Notes under the pieces: model-generated
Databases searched by the model: none
Told to the model about the DNA's origin: nothing
What the model saw: the letters and a program-made list of their open reading frames with translations, nothing else
In this document: positions 53,885 to 62,315 of the stretch, piece after piece
How positions within the stretch are numbered: position 1 is the stretch's first letter
How the letters are laid out: each line of letters starts with the position of its first letter
NCBI RefSeq assembly: GCF_000826545.1
Contig: NZ_CDME01000011.1
Coordinates: 212,001 to 276,000, forward strand
Direction of reading: 5' to 3'
From: Kibdelosporangium sp. MJ126-NF4
GTDB lineage: Bacteria; Actinomycetota; Actinomycetes; Mycobacteriales; Pseudonocardiaceae
Length of the DNA stretch: 64,000 nucleotides
Made by a program: the position numbers and the translations under genes

Positions 53885-55231
53885 TCACAGGCCTGCGAGG
53901 GCGTGCTCCCGCTGCTTGACCGACGCCGGTTTGCGCAGGTAGACCGCCCACGTGACAACGAAACAGACCGCGTAGAAGGCCAGGAACGCGGCGAACGCGG
54001 GAACACCGCTCTTGGCGGTCGTGAAGGACTCGCGGAACGCCAGGTTGATGAACAGCCCGCCCAGCGCGCCGATCGCACCGGCCAGCCCGATCAGGGCGCC
54101 GGAAAGCCGCCGGGCGCGCAACAGCGCCGTTTTCTCCTCGGCACCGGCCTCGATCGCCGACTGGGCCTTGGCGCGGAAGATAGCCGGGATCATCTTGTAC
54201 GTCGATCCGTTGCCCAGCCCGGAGAAGACGAACAGCGAGATGAACGCGGCGACGAACATCGGCAGCGACTTCGCGTTCGACGCGACGATGGTGGCGGCGG
54301 TCCCGACGCCCAGCGCGAGGAACGTCCACAGTGTGACCTTCGCCCCGCCGATCCGGTCGGACAGCCAGCCGCCGACCGGCCGGATCAGCGAACCGACCAG
54401 CGGCCCGAGGAACGTCAGCGACGCTGCCTGCAGTGGCGTGCGGCCGAACTGGTTCTGCAGCACCAGGCCGAAAGCGAAGCTGTAGCCGATGAACGAGCCG
54501 AACGTGCCGATGTAGAGGAACGACATCACCCACGACTGCGGGTCCTTGACCACTTCCCGCAACGCCTTGGTGTCCCCGCTCATCGTGCCGAGGTTGTCCA
54601 TGAACAGCAACGCGCCGATGGCCGCGAGGATCAGCAACGGGACGTAGACGTACAGCACGATCCGCGGCGCACTCGCGCCCGCGGTGCTGATCACCAGCAG
54701 GCCAATCAGCTGGATCGCGGCCACACCGAGGTTTCCGCCGCCCGCGTTCAGGCCGAGCGCCCAGCCCTTGCTGCGCTCGGGGTAGAAGGCGTTGATGTTG
54801 GCCATGGACGAGGCGAAGTTCCCGCCGCCGACGCCCCCGAGCGCGGCGACGAGCATGAACGTGCCCAGCGATGTCCCCGGCTGCATCACGACGGCCGCGA
54901 GGACGGTCGGGATCAGCAGCAGGCCCGCCGAGAATATCGTCCAGTTGCGTCCGCCGAACTTGGCGGGCGCGAACGTGTAGGGGATCCGGATCAGGGCACC
55001 GACCACGGTCGGCGTGGACACCAGCAGGAACTTGTCCGCCGCGGACAGGCCGTACTGCGGTCCCATGAACAGCACCATGACCGACCACAGTGTCCAGATG
55101 GAGAACCCGAGGTGCTCAGCGAAGATCGAGAACCACAGGTTGCGTGTGGCGATCCGTTTCCCGCTGCTGTCCCAGAACGTCTGGTCCTCCGGGTCCCACT
55201 GGTCGATCCACCTTCCACCGATACGCTTCAT
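53885..55231 (-). CDS. narK: Nitrate/nitrite transporter NarK-type (MFS)
   Basis: This 448-residue MFS transporter has about twelve helices and the NarK-family nitrate signature GGGNFASSMANINAFYP and its second-half counterpart GLGNGSTYKMIP. The N-terminal WDPEDQTFW and RNLWFSIFAEHLGFSIW are typical. It imports nitrate for the reductase encoded upstream. ATG 55231 has GAGGA 5 bases upstream; ATG 55243, overlapping the preceding stop (ATGA), is the alternative. Confidence 0.93.
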   Translation of the reverse strand: MKRIGGRWIDQWDPEDQTFWDSSGKRIATRNLWFSIFAEHLGFSIWTLWSVMVLFMGPQYGLSAADKFLLVSTPTVVGALIRIPYTFAPAKFGGRNWTIFSAGLLLIPTVLAAVVMQPGTSLGTFMLVAALGGVGGGNFASSMANINAFYPERSKGWALGLNAGGGNLGVAAIQLIGLLVISTAGASAPRIVLYVYVPLLILAAIGALLFMDNLGTMSGDTKALREVVKDPQSWVMSFLYIGTFGSFIGYSFAFGLVLQNQFGRTPLQAASLTFLGPLVGSLIRPVGGWLSDRIGGAKVTLWTFLALGVGTAATIVASNAKSLPMFVAAFISLFVFSGLGNGSTYKMIPAIFRAKAQSAIEAGAEEKTALLRARRLSGALIGLAGAIGALGGLFINLAFRESFTTAKSGVPAFAAFLAFYAVCFVVTWAVYLRKPASVKQREHALAGL

Positions 55232-55239
55232 GTCCGTCC

Positions 55240-56658
55240 TCATGTCCTGTTGGAGAGCCATTCGGCGATGCCGCAGACCGCGTCCCTACAGCTGCCGCAC
55301 CCGGTCGTCGCCCTGGTGGCCGACGCCAGGCCTCGTACGTCGGTGGCGCCGGAGCGCCACGCTGTGATCAGTTGTGCCTTCGTCACGGAGTTGCAGCGGC
55401 ACACCAGTGCGGTCGCGGGCAACTCGGCCGGGCTACCGGCGGGTGTCGCGGCCGTGGGCAGCGCTCGTCCTAAAAGGACCGCGAGGCGGTCGGACGGAAC
55501 GGGTACCCTGCTGTCGTAGAGCTGGGTGATCGTGGCGGCCGCGTCCGGGGCGCCGATCATGATCGCCCCGGCGACCCGGTCCTCCCTGATCACCAGCTTG
55601 GTGTACCGGCCGCGCACGGGATCGTGCAGGCACAGCACTTCCGCCTCGGTCGAGTCGATGTCCACGTGCACGTCGCCGAGCGCGGCGAGGTCGACATCCC
55701 TGGCCTTGAGCCGCGTCACGACCGGTGTCCCCCGGTATCGCTTGGCGACGTTCGAGCCGGTCAGCAGGTCCGCGAGGACCTCGGCCTGTTCCCACGCCGA
55801 CTGCACGAGCCCGGCCGTCGTTCCCGGGTGCTGCGCGCAGTCGCCGATCGCATGGATCCTCGGGTCGCTCGTGCGCAGGCAGTCGTCGACCAGGATGCCG
55901 CGGTCGACGTCCAGCCCTGCCGCGACGGCAAGGTCGGTCTCGGGTTTCACGCCCGCGGTCACCACGACCATGTCCGCGGGCACCAGTCCGTCGGCCAGGC
56001 GCAGCCCGTCACCGGGTGCGTAGCCGACGACCTTGGCGTTGATCCGGACCTCGACGCCCAATGTGGACAGTTGCTTGGCGAGCACCCGGCCGGCGGCCTC
56101 GTCGAGTTGGCGTTCCATCAGGTGGCCGACCGGGTGCACGACCGTCACCTGGCAGCCCCTGGCGACCAGGCCGCGTGCCGCCTCGATTCCCAGCAGCCCA
56201 CCGCCGAGCACGGCCACCGGCGCGCCGGGCCGGGCCGCGTCGAGGATCCCGGCGCAGTCGTCGAGCGTCCGGAAGGTGTGCACACCAGGGGTTTGCAGGC
56301 TCAGGCCGTCCACAGGCGGAATCCACGCCCTGCTGCCAGTCGCCAGCACGAGCACGTCGTAGCCGATCGTGCTGCCGTCTGAGAGCGTGACTTTCCGCGC
56401 GCCCCGGTCGATCCCCGTGACACTCATGCCGAGCCGGACTTTCTCGCGCCATTCCTCGCTGTGCAGCGTGACGTTCTCCGGCTTCATGGTGCCCGCGACA
56501 ACCCCGGACAGCAACACACGATTGTAGGCAATGTGCGTTTCCTCACCGAGGATTGTCAGTGCTATGTGTCCACCTTCTTTGTCACGCTTGAGTATTTCCT
56601 CGGCCAGTCGGGCACCGGCCATTCCGTACCCAGCGACAACGACCTGACGTGGGATCAT
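55240..56658 (-). CDS. FAD/NAD(P)H-dependent oxidoreductase of nitrate reductase (NasB-like)
   Basis: This 472-residue flavoprotein resembles the N-terminal half of NirB: FAD motif VVVAGYGMAGARL, NAD motif AVLGGGLLGIEAARGL, GDCAQHP, and a C-terminal BFD [2Fe-2S] region CRCNSVTK with TGCGSCRDAVC. It lacks the siroheme domain, so it should pass electrons from NAD(P)H to the molybdoenzyme encoded just before it, like NasB. It overlaps that gene by 4 bases. Confidence 0.88.
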   Translation of the reverse strand: MIPRQVVVAGYGMAGARLAEEILKRDKEGGHIALTILGEETHIAYNRVLLSGVVAGTMKPENVTLHSEEWREKVRLGMSVTGIDRGARKVTLSDGSTIGYDVLVLATGSRAWIPPVDGLSLQTPGVHTFRTLDDCAGILDAARPGAPVAVLGGGLLGIEAARGLVARGCQVTVVHPVGHLMERQLDEAAGRVLAKQLSTLGVEVRINAKVVGYAPGDGLRLADGLVPADMVVVTAGVKPETDLAVAAGLDVDRGILVDDCLRTSDPRIHAIGDCAQHPGTTAGLVQSAWEQAEVLADLLTGSNVAKRYRGTPVVTRLKARDVDLAALGDVHVDIDSTEAEVLCLHDPVRGRYTKLVIREDRVAGAIMIGAPDAAATITQLYDSRVPVPSDRLAVLLGRALPTAATPAGSPAELPATALVCRCNSVTKAQLITAWRSGATDVRGLASATRATTGCGSCRDAVCGIAEWLSNRT

Positions 56659-58679
56659 TCCATGCCCCCATCGAGTAGCCGGACCGCGCAGACTTTGAAC
56701 TCGGGCATCCGACTCGTCGGGTCGAGCGCCGGATTGGTCAACCGGTTCGCACTGTTCTCACCGGGAAAGTGAAAAGGGAGGAAGACGGTGTCCGGCCGCA
56801 TCGACGCCACACATCGCACGCGGGCACGGACATCGCCGCGTCGCGACTCGACTCTGGCCATGTCACCGTCGGCGAGACCAGCCCGGCCCGCCGTGTCCGG
56901 GTGGATCTCCACATAGGACTCGGGGACGGCGTCGACGAGCTCGTCGATCCGCCGGGTCTGCGCACCGGACTGGTAGTGCGCGAGGACGCGGCCGGTGGTC
57001 GCGACAAGCGGGAACTGGTCGTCCGGTGGCTCGGCTGGTCCTTTGTGGTCGACAGCGACGAACCGGGCCCGGCCGTCCGGATGCCCGAACTTGTCGGTGA
57101 AAAGCCGTGGTGTGCCGGGATGTTGCCGGTTCGGCACCGGCCAGTGCAGTGCCTCGCCGTCACGCAGCCGCGCGTAGCTGATGCCGGAGTAGTCCGCGAT
57201 CCCGCCTTCGGACGCCACGGCCAGCTCGTCGAACACCTCCTCGGCGATGGTGGGGAACATCTTCGCCGGTGTGCCGAGCCTGATCGCCAGTTCCTGCAGG
57301 ACTTCCAGGTCCGACCGGACACCGGGCGGCGGCGCCAGCGCGGGCCTGCGGTGCAGGACACGGCCTTCGAGGTTGGTCAACGTGCCTTCCTCCTCGGCCC
57401 ACTGCGTCACGGGCAGCACCACGTGGGCCAGCGCCGTGGTCTCGTTCGGCACGAAGTCCGCGACCACAAGCAGGTCAAGGGCTTTCAGGCGCTCGGTGAC
57501 GTGCGTCGCGCGTGGCGCTGAGACGACCGGGTTGCTGCCGAAGACAAGCAGCCCCTGTGGCCCACCTGGGCGGCCCAGCGCGTCGAGCAGCTCATACGCC
57601 GACCGACCGGGCCCTGGTAAGGAACGTGGGTCCACGCCCCACACCGCCGCGACGTGCTCGCGCGCCGCCGGGTCGTCGATCTTGCGGTAGCCGGGGAGTT
57701 GGTCGGCTTTCTGGCCGTGTTCCCTGCCGCCCTGGCCGTTTCCCTGTCCGGTCAGGCAGCCGTAGCCGCTGCCGGGTGTGCCCGGCAGGCCCAGCGCCAG
57801 CGCCAAGTTGATCCAGGCGCTGACCATATCGGTCCCACTCGCGTGCTGTTCCGTTCCGCGTGCGGTGAGGATGTAGGCGTTCTTGGCCTCCGCGAGCATT
57901 CTGGCCACGGCGCGCTGGTCGGTCGCCGCGACCCCGGTGACACGCTCCACTCGCTCCGGCCACCATGCCGCCGCGATCCGCCAGGCGTCGGCAAAGCCGT
58001 GAGTTCGGTCGTCGATGTACTGGTGCTGCGTGTATCCCTCGCTGAACACCGCGTGCAGAATCCCGAGCGCGAGGGCCAGGTCGGTGCCGGGAGCGGGCCG
58101 CAGGTGCAGCGTCGCGCGCTCGGCAGTGGCTGTGCGGCGGGGATCCACCACGATCAGACCGGCTTTGACGTGCTGCATGAACGGCGGCATCGTCTCCGCC
58201 GGGTTGGCGCCGACCAGGAGGATGACGTCGGCGTCGTCGAGGTCGGTGACAGGAAAGGGCAACCCACGGTCCACCCCGAACGCCTTGTTGCCCGCGGCGG
58301 CGGCAGAGGACATGCAGAACCGGCCGTTGTAGTCGATCTGTGACGTCCGCAGCGCGACCCGCGCGAACTTCCCCAGCGCGTAGGCCTTCTCATTCGTGAG
58401 CCCACCGCCGCCGAAGACAGCCATGCCGTCACGCCCGTACTTGCGCTGGATGCGTCCAATGCGCTCAGTGATGAAGTCGAACGCCGTGTCCCAGCTCACT
58501 GGACGGCCGTGCAGCAGTGGCGTGGTCAGCCTGACAGGACTGCTGAGCAACGCTCCGGACGTCCAGCCCTTCTGGCACAACCCACCGCGGTTCGTGGGGA
58601 ACTCGCGTGGCGTGACCTGGGCACCGTCCAGTGTCATCGCACACTGCAGCGCGCAGTACGGGCAATGCGTCTCGGCCAT
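56655..58679 (-). CDS. nasC: Assimilatory nitrate reductase catalytic subunit
   Basis: This 674-residue molybdopterin oxidoreductase has the N-terminal [4Fe-4S] motif with Cys 6, 9, 13 and 35 (CPYCALQC), the molybdopterin-binding FNGRFCMSS-type region (YNGRFCMSSAAAAGNKAFG, where the Cys may ligate Mo), GANPAETMPP, and a C-terminal molydop-binding domain. It lacks a Tat signal, so it is the cytosolic assimilatory type. ATG 58679 is chosen; GTG 58682 and TTG 58688 are alternatives and none has a clear ribosome site. First gene of the reductase-flavoprotein-narK operon. Confidence 0.92.
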   Translation of the reverse strand: MAETHCPYCALQCAMTLDGAQVTPREFPTNRGGLCQKGWTSGALLSSPVRLTTPLLHGRPVSWDTAFDFITERIGRIQRKYGRDGMAVFGGGGLTNEKAYALGKFARVALRTSQIDYNGRFCMSSAAAAGNKAFGVDRGLPFPVTDLDDADVILLVGANPAETMPPFMQHVKAGLIVVDPRRTATAERATLHLRPAPGTDLALALGILHAVFSEGYTQHQYIDDRTHGFADAWRIAAAWWPERVERVTGVAATDQRAVARMLAEAKNAYILTARGTEQHASGTDMVSAWINLALALGLPGTPGSGYGCLTGQGNGQGGREHGQKADQLPGYRKIDDPAAREHVAAVWGVDPRSLPGPGRSAYELLDALGRPGGPQGLLVFGSNPVVSAPRATHVTERLKALDLLVVADFVPNETTALAHVVLPVTQWAEEEGTLTNLEGRVLHRRPALAPPPGVRSDLEVLQELAIRLGTPAKMFPTIAEEVFDELAVASEGGIADYSGISYARLRDGEALHWPVPNRQHPGTPRLFTDKFGHPDGRARFVAVDHKGPAEPPDDQFPLVATTGRVLAHYQSGAQTRRIDELVDAVPESYVEIHPDTAGRAGLADGDMARVESRRGDVRARVRCVASMRPDTVFLPFHFPGENSANRLTNPALDPTSRMPEFKVCAVRLLDGGME

Positions 58680-58726
58680 CACGGGCAAGACGCTAAGGAG
58701 CCGTTGTTACCTGCCAATGCGGGCAT

Positions 58727-58742
58727 GTTTCGAGTATGCGAC
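58727..58742 (-). promoter_or_regulatory. GlnR-box-like motif upstream of nitrate reductase
   Basis: On the minus strand GTCGC-N6-GAAAC fits gTnAC-N6-GaAAC with one mismatch (G for A in the first half). It lies about 48 bases before the start codon. The second expected half-site pair is poor, so this is weaker than the nirB site. Confidence 0.4.
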
Positions 58743-58803
58743 GTTGCCTGCTCAGCGGAACTTTTTCGACCGTGAGGGTGTCAGGTCGGCCCGTTACACG
58801 CAC

Positions 58804-59598
58804 TTAGAGCAACTGGTCGACCGACTCGGCGACCCGCGTGAGACCCCGCAACGACTCGGCTGTGGACCGTGAGTGCAGAGCGTGCACGGCGAGCCGGAAC
58901 AGCAACGCCTGCAGCATCGTCTGTGGCCACTCGGCCAGGTGGGACCAACGGCCGATGATGCCGTCGTCCGCGCCGCCCCACGCCAGCGAGTCGACGACGA
59001 CCACGGCGGCCGCCCACTCCGGCGGCCGCCAGTACGGCCGGAAGTCAATGAGCCCGGGGTCGGCCTCGCCGACGAAGAGAACGTTGCCGAACAGGTCACC
59101 GTGGACGACCTGTTTGGTCAGAGTGGTGGGCTTGCGCTTGGCGCTGAGCGCGTCGAACAGCTCACCGCCCCGGTCGGCCTTCAGCGGCATGTCGAGCTCG
59201 CCACCGGCGACCCGGTCGGCGACCGCGAACACGTCCTGCCGCGCGTCGATGAACCGGGGACGCGGCAGAGTGCGCAACGCCTCGTGCAGCGTGAGCGAAA
59301 CGGAGATGACCTCGTCGTGCCGTGGCTCGGCGTGTCCCTCGATGAACCGGTAGGCAGCCCAGCCGCCAACCACCCAACGGCCGTCGGTGCTGCGTAACGG
59401 CCGCCCGATCCGCAGGCCGGGCACGTGCAGTTCGCCCAGCGCCTTCGCGACCCATGCCGCTTCGGCGGGGCTGTTGGCCGGCTTGAAGGCGCCGTCCCCG
59501 CATCGCCACAACGGACCGGCGTCAATCAACTCCGGCTCCGCGTCCCTGGCGCCGAACGCGGCGCGGACGTGTGGTGGAGGCGGCTGCGGAGTACCCAT
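58804..59598 (-). CDS. TIGR02569-like phosphotransferase-fold protein
   Basis: This 264-residue protein begins MGTPQPPPPHVRAAFGA and contains kinase-like blocks VHGDLFGNVLF (catalytic HGD) and LIDFRPYWRPPEWA (metal-binding Asp), as in aminoglycoside-phosphotransferase-fold proteins. This start, WRCGDGAFKPANS and the gene position correspond to TIGR02569 (Rv3205c position). The true substrate is unknown. ATG 59598 is chosen over the long upstream frame, which is non-coding in character. Confidence 0.8.
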   Translation of the reverse strand: MGTPQPPPPHVRAAFGARDAEPELIDAGPLWRCGDGAFKPANSPAEAAWVAKALGELHVPGLRIGRPLRSTDGRWVVGGWAAYRFIEGHAEPRHDEVISVSLTLHEALRTLPRPRFIDARQDVFAVADRVAGGELDMPLKADRGGELFDALSAKRKPTTLTKQVVHGDLFGNVLFVGEADPGLIDFRPYWRPPEWAAAVVVVDSLAWGGADDGIIGRWSHLAEWPQTMLQALLFRLAVHALHSRSTAESLRGLTRVAESVDQLL

Positions 59599-59669
59599 CG
59601 GCAGGCACGCTACCGCGTCCGAGCCGGATTCCAGCGCCCCGCCACGCCACTTGTCTCTTACGGCACCGG

Positions 59670-60246
59670 TCAAGGACGAGGAATGGCGACCGCGTTGTAC
59701 CACATGTCCGGTGTCGGCGGGACCGGCGGCGAGGTGAAGCTGAAGCGAGCATTGGCCAGGTACAGGCGTGAACCGAACTCGGCGACGGTCGCGGGCACGT
59801 CGAACCGCGAGTCGGTCACGCGCCGCACAACACGGCCCTCGGCCCCTCAGCGTTGAGCCGCAGGACGGCCACGGTGTTGCTCCGGTTCTGCACCGCGTAC
59901 AACGTGCGGTCACGCAGCAGCATGCCGTCCCCGTCGACCAGCGAATCGCCGTGCAGCTCCACCCGCCGAGTCACGCCGTCGAAACCGACACGGAACAGTC
60001 CACCGGTGTTCGACTGCACGACGAGCAGGGCGCGGCCGTCGGGAGTCGGCGTGATTCCGTTGGCGTTGAAGCCGTCGCGGTACGCCATGTCGCCGGTGAG
60101 CGGGATGCGCTCGACGTGCCCGCCCCGCAGCTTGTAGAGCACCGGGTTGGTGGAGTCGGTGACCCACGCGACGCCATGGGCGAAGGTGATGTCGTTGACA
60201 AACGCCGGGCCGGTGACCAGCTGATACGTGGCGAGGTAGCCTTCAC
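59670..60246 (-). pseudogene. SMP-30/gluconolactonase-like gene, truncated and frameshifted
   Basis: A frame reading YLATYQLVTGPAFVNDITFAHGVAW..GFNANGITPTPDGRALLVVQSN..DGDGMLLRDRTLYAVQNRSNTVAVLRL is beta-propeller sequence, but it ends early. The continuation RVTDSRFDVPATVAEFGSRLYLANARF is in a different frame and runs to a stop at 59670-59672, so there is one frameshift near 59830. The 5' half is absent: a stop codon lies four codons upstream of YLATYQ, and marR begins just beyond it. This is a remnant of a secreted or cytosolic six-bladed propeller protein. Confidence 0.8.
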
Positions 60247-60282
60247 GTCAAGTAGATGAACATTGAGATAGTTGGGTGGCCG

Positions 60283-60795
60283 ATGAGCGACGCGGTGGAC
60301 GAAATCCTGATCCAGTGGCGGACCGAACGCCCGGACATCGACCCATGGCCAATGGGAATCGTCGGCAGGATCTCCCGCCTGGCCCGCGTGCTCGACCGCG
60401 AGCTCAAGGAGTTCTTCGCCGGACACGGCCTGGAACGCTGGGAGTTCGACGTGCTGGCCACACTTCGCAGGTCAGGACCGCCGTACGAGCTGACGGCAGG
60501 AGCGCTAATCCAGACCGCGATGGTGACCTCCGGAGCCATCACCAACCGAATCGACCGACTGACAGCCCGAGCCCTCGTCGAGCGCGTCCCCGACGAGCAG
60601 GACCGCCGATCGGTCCGAGTCCGCCTGACCGGCGAAGGCAGGACGCTGATCGACAACATCATCGAAGCCCACGTGGCAAACGAAGCCCGTCTCCTCGTCA
60701 CACTGGAGCCAAACGACCGAAATCAGCTGACAAGTCTGCTGCGAAACCTGCTTACTTCGCTGGGCGACAAGGGACCACAAAAAGAACAGGTCTAA
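60283..60795 (+). CDS. MarR-family transcriptional regulator
   Basis: This 170-residue winged-helix regulator has the MarR fold blocks WEFDVLATLRRSGPPYELTAGALIQTAMVTSGAITNRIDRLTARALVERVPDEQDRRSVRVRLTGEGRTLID; the D-x-R-S wing motif is intact. ATG 60283 follows GGGTGG; ATG 60256 is an alternative without a ribosome site. It now faces the truncated SMP-30 gene, and may once have regulated it. No ligand can be named. Confidence 0.9.
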   Translation: MSDAVDEILIQWRTERPDIDPWPMGIVGRISRLARVLDRELKEFFAGHGLERWEFDVLATLRRSGPPYELTAGALIQTAMVTSGAITNRIDRLTARALVERVPDEQDRRSVRVRLTGEGRTLIDNIIEAHVANEARLLVTLEPNDRNQLTSLLRNLLTSLGDKGPQKEQV

Positions 60796-60854
60796 TGAGC
60801 GCCCCTTTACTCAACAAGCTGGAATGATAACGGTGTTTCTGGTAACATGAACAC

Positions 60855-62051
60855 ATGGGCGAACAACTCATGGTCCCATTCCGGAAACGACGGCCAGTGC
60901 CGAACATGCCCGTGACCGAAATGACCAGGGACCAGCTCCGTGACTACCTGGTAGAACGCCACCAGCAACGCAACCGCGTCGACGGCGAAATCATCCAGGC
61001 CTACGCCCAACTCACCACTCTCACCTCACCCCGACGCCCAAAAACAGACCTCGCCGACGGTGTCGCCGAAGAACTCGCGCTGGACCTGAACCTCAGCCCG
61101 AACACCATCGCCAAACACCTCTGCGAAGCCCAGGAGCTCGTATCCCGCCTTTCCGCCACCGTGAACGCGATGGTGACCGGCGAGGTGGACGTCATGCGCG
61201 CCAAAGCCATGCGCGACTACACCACTTACCTCGACGACGACCAAGCATCCCGCGTCGAACAACGTGTCCTGGACGATGGCGTGCGGGAGAACCTGACCCA
61301 GTTCAAACACGCCCTGCGCCGGGAAGTCATCCACGTCGACCCAGAGGGCGAAGAAGAACGCCGCCAACTTGTCAAAGCCCGGCGGGACATCACCAAATGG
61401 CACAAGCCCGACGGCACCTCAACGCTGACCATCACTCTCCAGCCGCATGAAGCCGAACTCGCCTACTGCCAGCTGGATCTGCTCGCACGCCACTGCACCG
61501 CGCCTGGGCGAAACCGGGCACAGAAACGCGCCGACGTGTTCATGGACCTCATCAACGGCAAGACACCAGACCGACCTGCGGTCACCATGAACGTGCTCGC
61601 CCCGATGACCACGCTCATGGGCCTGAACCAGGCGCCCGGTGAGATCAGCGGCTACGGCCCGATCACCGCCGACTACGCCCGCGAACTCGCCAAGAACGCC
61701 ACCTGGCGACGAATCATCACCGACCCCACCGGACAAGTGCTGGAAGTAAGCAGGCGGCGGTTCCCCTCACCAGCGTTGAAACGGCACATCCAGATACGGG
61801 ACCGCGTCTGCCGCCAACCTGGATGCGCTGTCCCCGCTGAACGGTGCGAAACCGACCACGGCATTCCTCACGCTCACGGCGGACTCAGCAGTGCCGGGAA
61901 TCTCTCGCTGCTGTGCAAACGCCACAACCTGATGCGGGTTCGCACCCGCTGGCAACTCCAGCACCTCACACCGGGTGTGCTCGTGTTCACCACGCCCACC
62001 GGGCATTCCGTTGTCACGCGGCCCGAGGCCTACGATATGCCGCCCTTCTAG
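60855..62051 (+). CDS. DUF222 / HNH endonuclease protein (13E12-like)
   Basis: This 398-residue protein has an N-terminal DUF222 helical domain (residues about 30-250) and a C-terminal HNH nuclease: CRQPGC..CETDHGIPHAHGG, then NLSLLCKRHN, with the metal-binding His and Asn and structural Cys in place. This is the architecture of REP13E12-type proteins, common multicopy genes in actinobacteria with suspected mobile behaviour. No terminal repeats are clear. Adenine-rich codon choice is somewhat higher than in its neighbours, consistent with acquired DNA. Confidence 0.88.
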   Translation: MGEQLMVPFRKRRPVPNMPVTEMTRDQLRDYLVERHQQRNRVDGEIIQAYAQLTTLTSPRRPKTDLADGVAEELALDLNLSPNTIAKHLCEAQELVSRLSATVNAMVTGEVDVMRAKAMRDYTTYLDDDQASRVEQRVLDDGVRENLTQFKHALRREVIHVDPEGEEERRQLVKARRDITKWHKPDGTSTLTITLQPHEAELAYCQLDLLARHCTAPGRNRAQKRADVFMDLINGKTPDRPAVTMNVLAPMTTLMGLNQAPGEISGYGPITADYARELAKNATWRRIITDPTGQVLEVSRRRFPSPALKRHIQIRDRVCRQPGCAVPAERCETDHGIPHAHGGLSSAGNLSLLCKRHNLMRVRTRWQLQHLTPGVLVFTTPTGHSVVTRPEAYDMPPF

Positions 62052-62140
62052 GCCTTTTCGCTTCGGGATGTGCATGGTGAGTCACGCTCCACTCACCAAT
62101 GGGCTACCCGCCGCTGCGCTGGGGTTTTAACGGATTACTT

Positions 62141-62227
62141 TGGTTACCTTAGCGCTGCTGGTTACGTTGGAGTTCGTCTTCCAGCCGGGACCCTGACAAC
62201 CAGCGCTGGTTACCCTGTGTTGGTTAC
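62141..62227. repeat. Four copies of TGGTTAC downstream of the DUF222-HNH gene
   Basis: TGGTTAC occurs at 62141, 62159, 62207 and 62221. Copies two and three are each preceded by AGCGCTG-type sequence. The 264-base gap between the HNH gene and moeZ holds no gene. The repeats may be protein-binding sites or the remains of an element end; no function is shown. Confidence 0.5.
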
Positions 62228-62267
62228 GTGCCAGCCAGTTCATCTCCCCAGCCTGGTTTTGCACATG

Positions 62268-62300
62268 AAAGGACCCCACGAGCTTTTCGTGGGGTCCTTT
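62268..62300. terminator. Rho-independent terminator
   Basis: AAAGGACCCCACGA (62268-62281) pairs perfectly with TCGTGGGGTCCTTT (62287-62300), 14 bp around the loop GCTTT, followed by T-rich TTGGCTTCTTTT on the plus strand and A/T-containing sequence on the other. It serves moeZ (stop 16 bases away on the minus strand) and probably also ends transcription from the HNH gene. Confidence 0.92.
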
Positions 62301-62315
62301 TGGCTTCTTTTCTTG

